Assembly (NCBI GenBank): GCA_015487825.1
Contig: WFOZ01000711.1
Span: forward strand, 1-5,186
Length of the DNA: 5,186 bases
Origin: Planctomycetaceae bacterium
GTDB lineage: Bacteria > Planctomycetota > Planctomycetia > Planctomycetales > Planctomycetaceae
Direction of reading: 5' to 3'
In this document: positions 5,185-5,186 of the stretch, one piece after another
How positions within the stretch are numbered: the stretch's first letter is position 1
Layout: every line of letters begins with the position of its first letter
The notes under the pieces: generated by a model
What the model was told of the DNA's origin: nothing
The model's database searches: none
Seen by the model: only the letters and a program-made list of their open reading frames with translations
Program-made: the position numbers and the translations under genes

Positions 5185-5186
5185 AC

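Larger units (their letters stand above)
4839..5186. other. Intergenic region with promoter-like, small-ORF and repeat elements
   Basis: This 348-base stretch holds no ordinary gene. In order it contains a 10-base palindrome AGCGTACGCT (4845-4854) just after the stop of the membrane-protein gene, a TATAAT box (4917-4922), a possible 18-codon ORF (4963-5019), a short dyad CTGG...CCAG (5020-5033), a double-hairpin repeat (5085-5134), and a strong Shine-Dalgarno at the right edge. The order suggests a promoter and long leader for a gene beginning beyond the window, interrupted by an inserted repeat. Confidence 0.5.

Noticed and set aside
1..5186. CRISPR array, tRNA, rRNA, transposase or phage genes
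   Set aside because: No regularly spaced repeats, no cloverleaf-like or rRNA-like sequence, and no integrase or transposase motifs were seen on either strand.

Overview
The window looks like chromosomal DNA of a planctomycete of moderate GC content (Gimesia/Rubinisphaera-like, though the genus is a guess). Two genes support this. One is a BBP7-type outer-membrane beta-barrel protein, a family best known from Planctomycetes. The other is an ECF sigma factor with the GPxGxGANHAT-type linker typical of planctomycete and acidobacterial ECF factors. Hairpin repeats lie in the gaps between genes, as is common in this phylum.

Layout. Bases 1-1717, minus strand: a large BBP7 gene whose 3' end runs off the left edge, so about 572 codons are visible. 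Bases 1718-2042: a divergent intergenic region with two short perfect inverted repeats and a direct repeat, but no convincing promoter. Bases 2043-3185, plus strand: a complete M20-family acetylornithine deacetylase (argE). Bases 3186-3407: a leader with alternative hairpins. Bases 3408-4034, plus strand: a 208-aa ECF sigma factor. Bases 4035-4292: a gap with a hairpin at the sigma-gene stop codon and a second, compact hairpin that looks like a dispersed repeat. Bases 4293-4838, plus strand: an AT-rich gene for a 181-aa protein with two membrane segments and no assigned function. Bases 4839-5186: a gap with a TATAAT box, a possible 18-codon ORF, a double-hairpin REP-like repeat, and a strong Shine-Dalgarno sequence at the last bases, so another plus-strand gene probably starts just past the right edge.

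How the genes relate. ArgE makes ornithine for arginine synthesis, the BBP7 protein sits in the outer membrane, and the ECF factor would redirect RNA polymerase. No anti-sigma factor, Ser/Thr kinase or other obvious signalling partner of the sigma factor is in view. The close spacing allows argE and the sigma gene to share a transcript, but nothing shows a functional link. I see no mobile element with a transposase, no CRISPR array, no tRNA or rRNA, and no clear new multi-gene system. The least explained parts are the 181-aa membrane protein and the hairpin-rich gaps.
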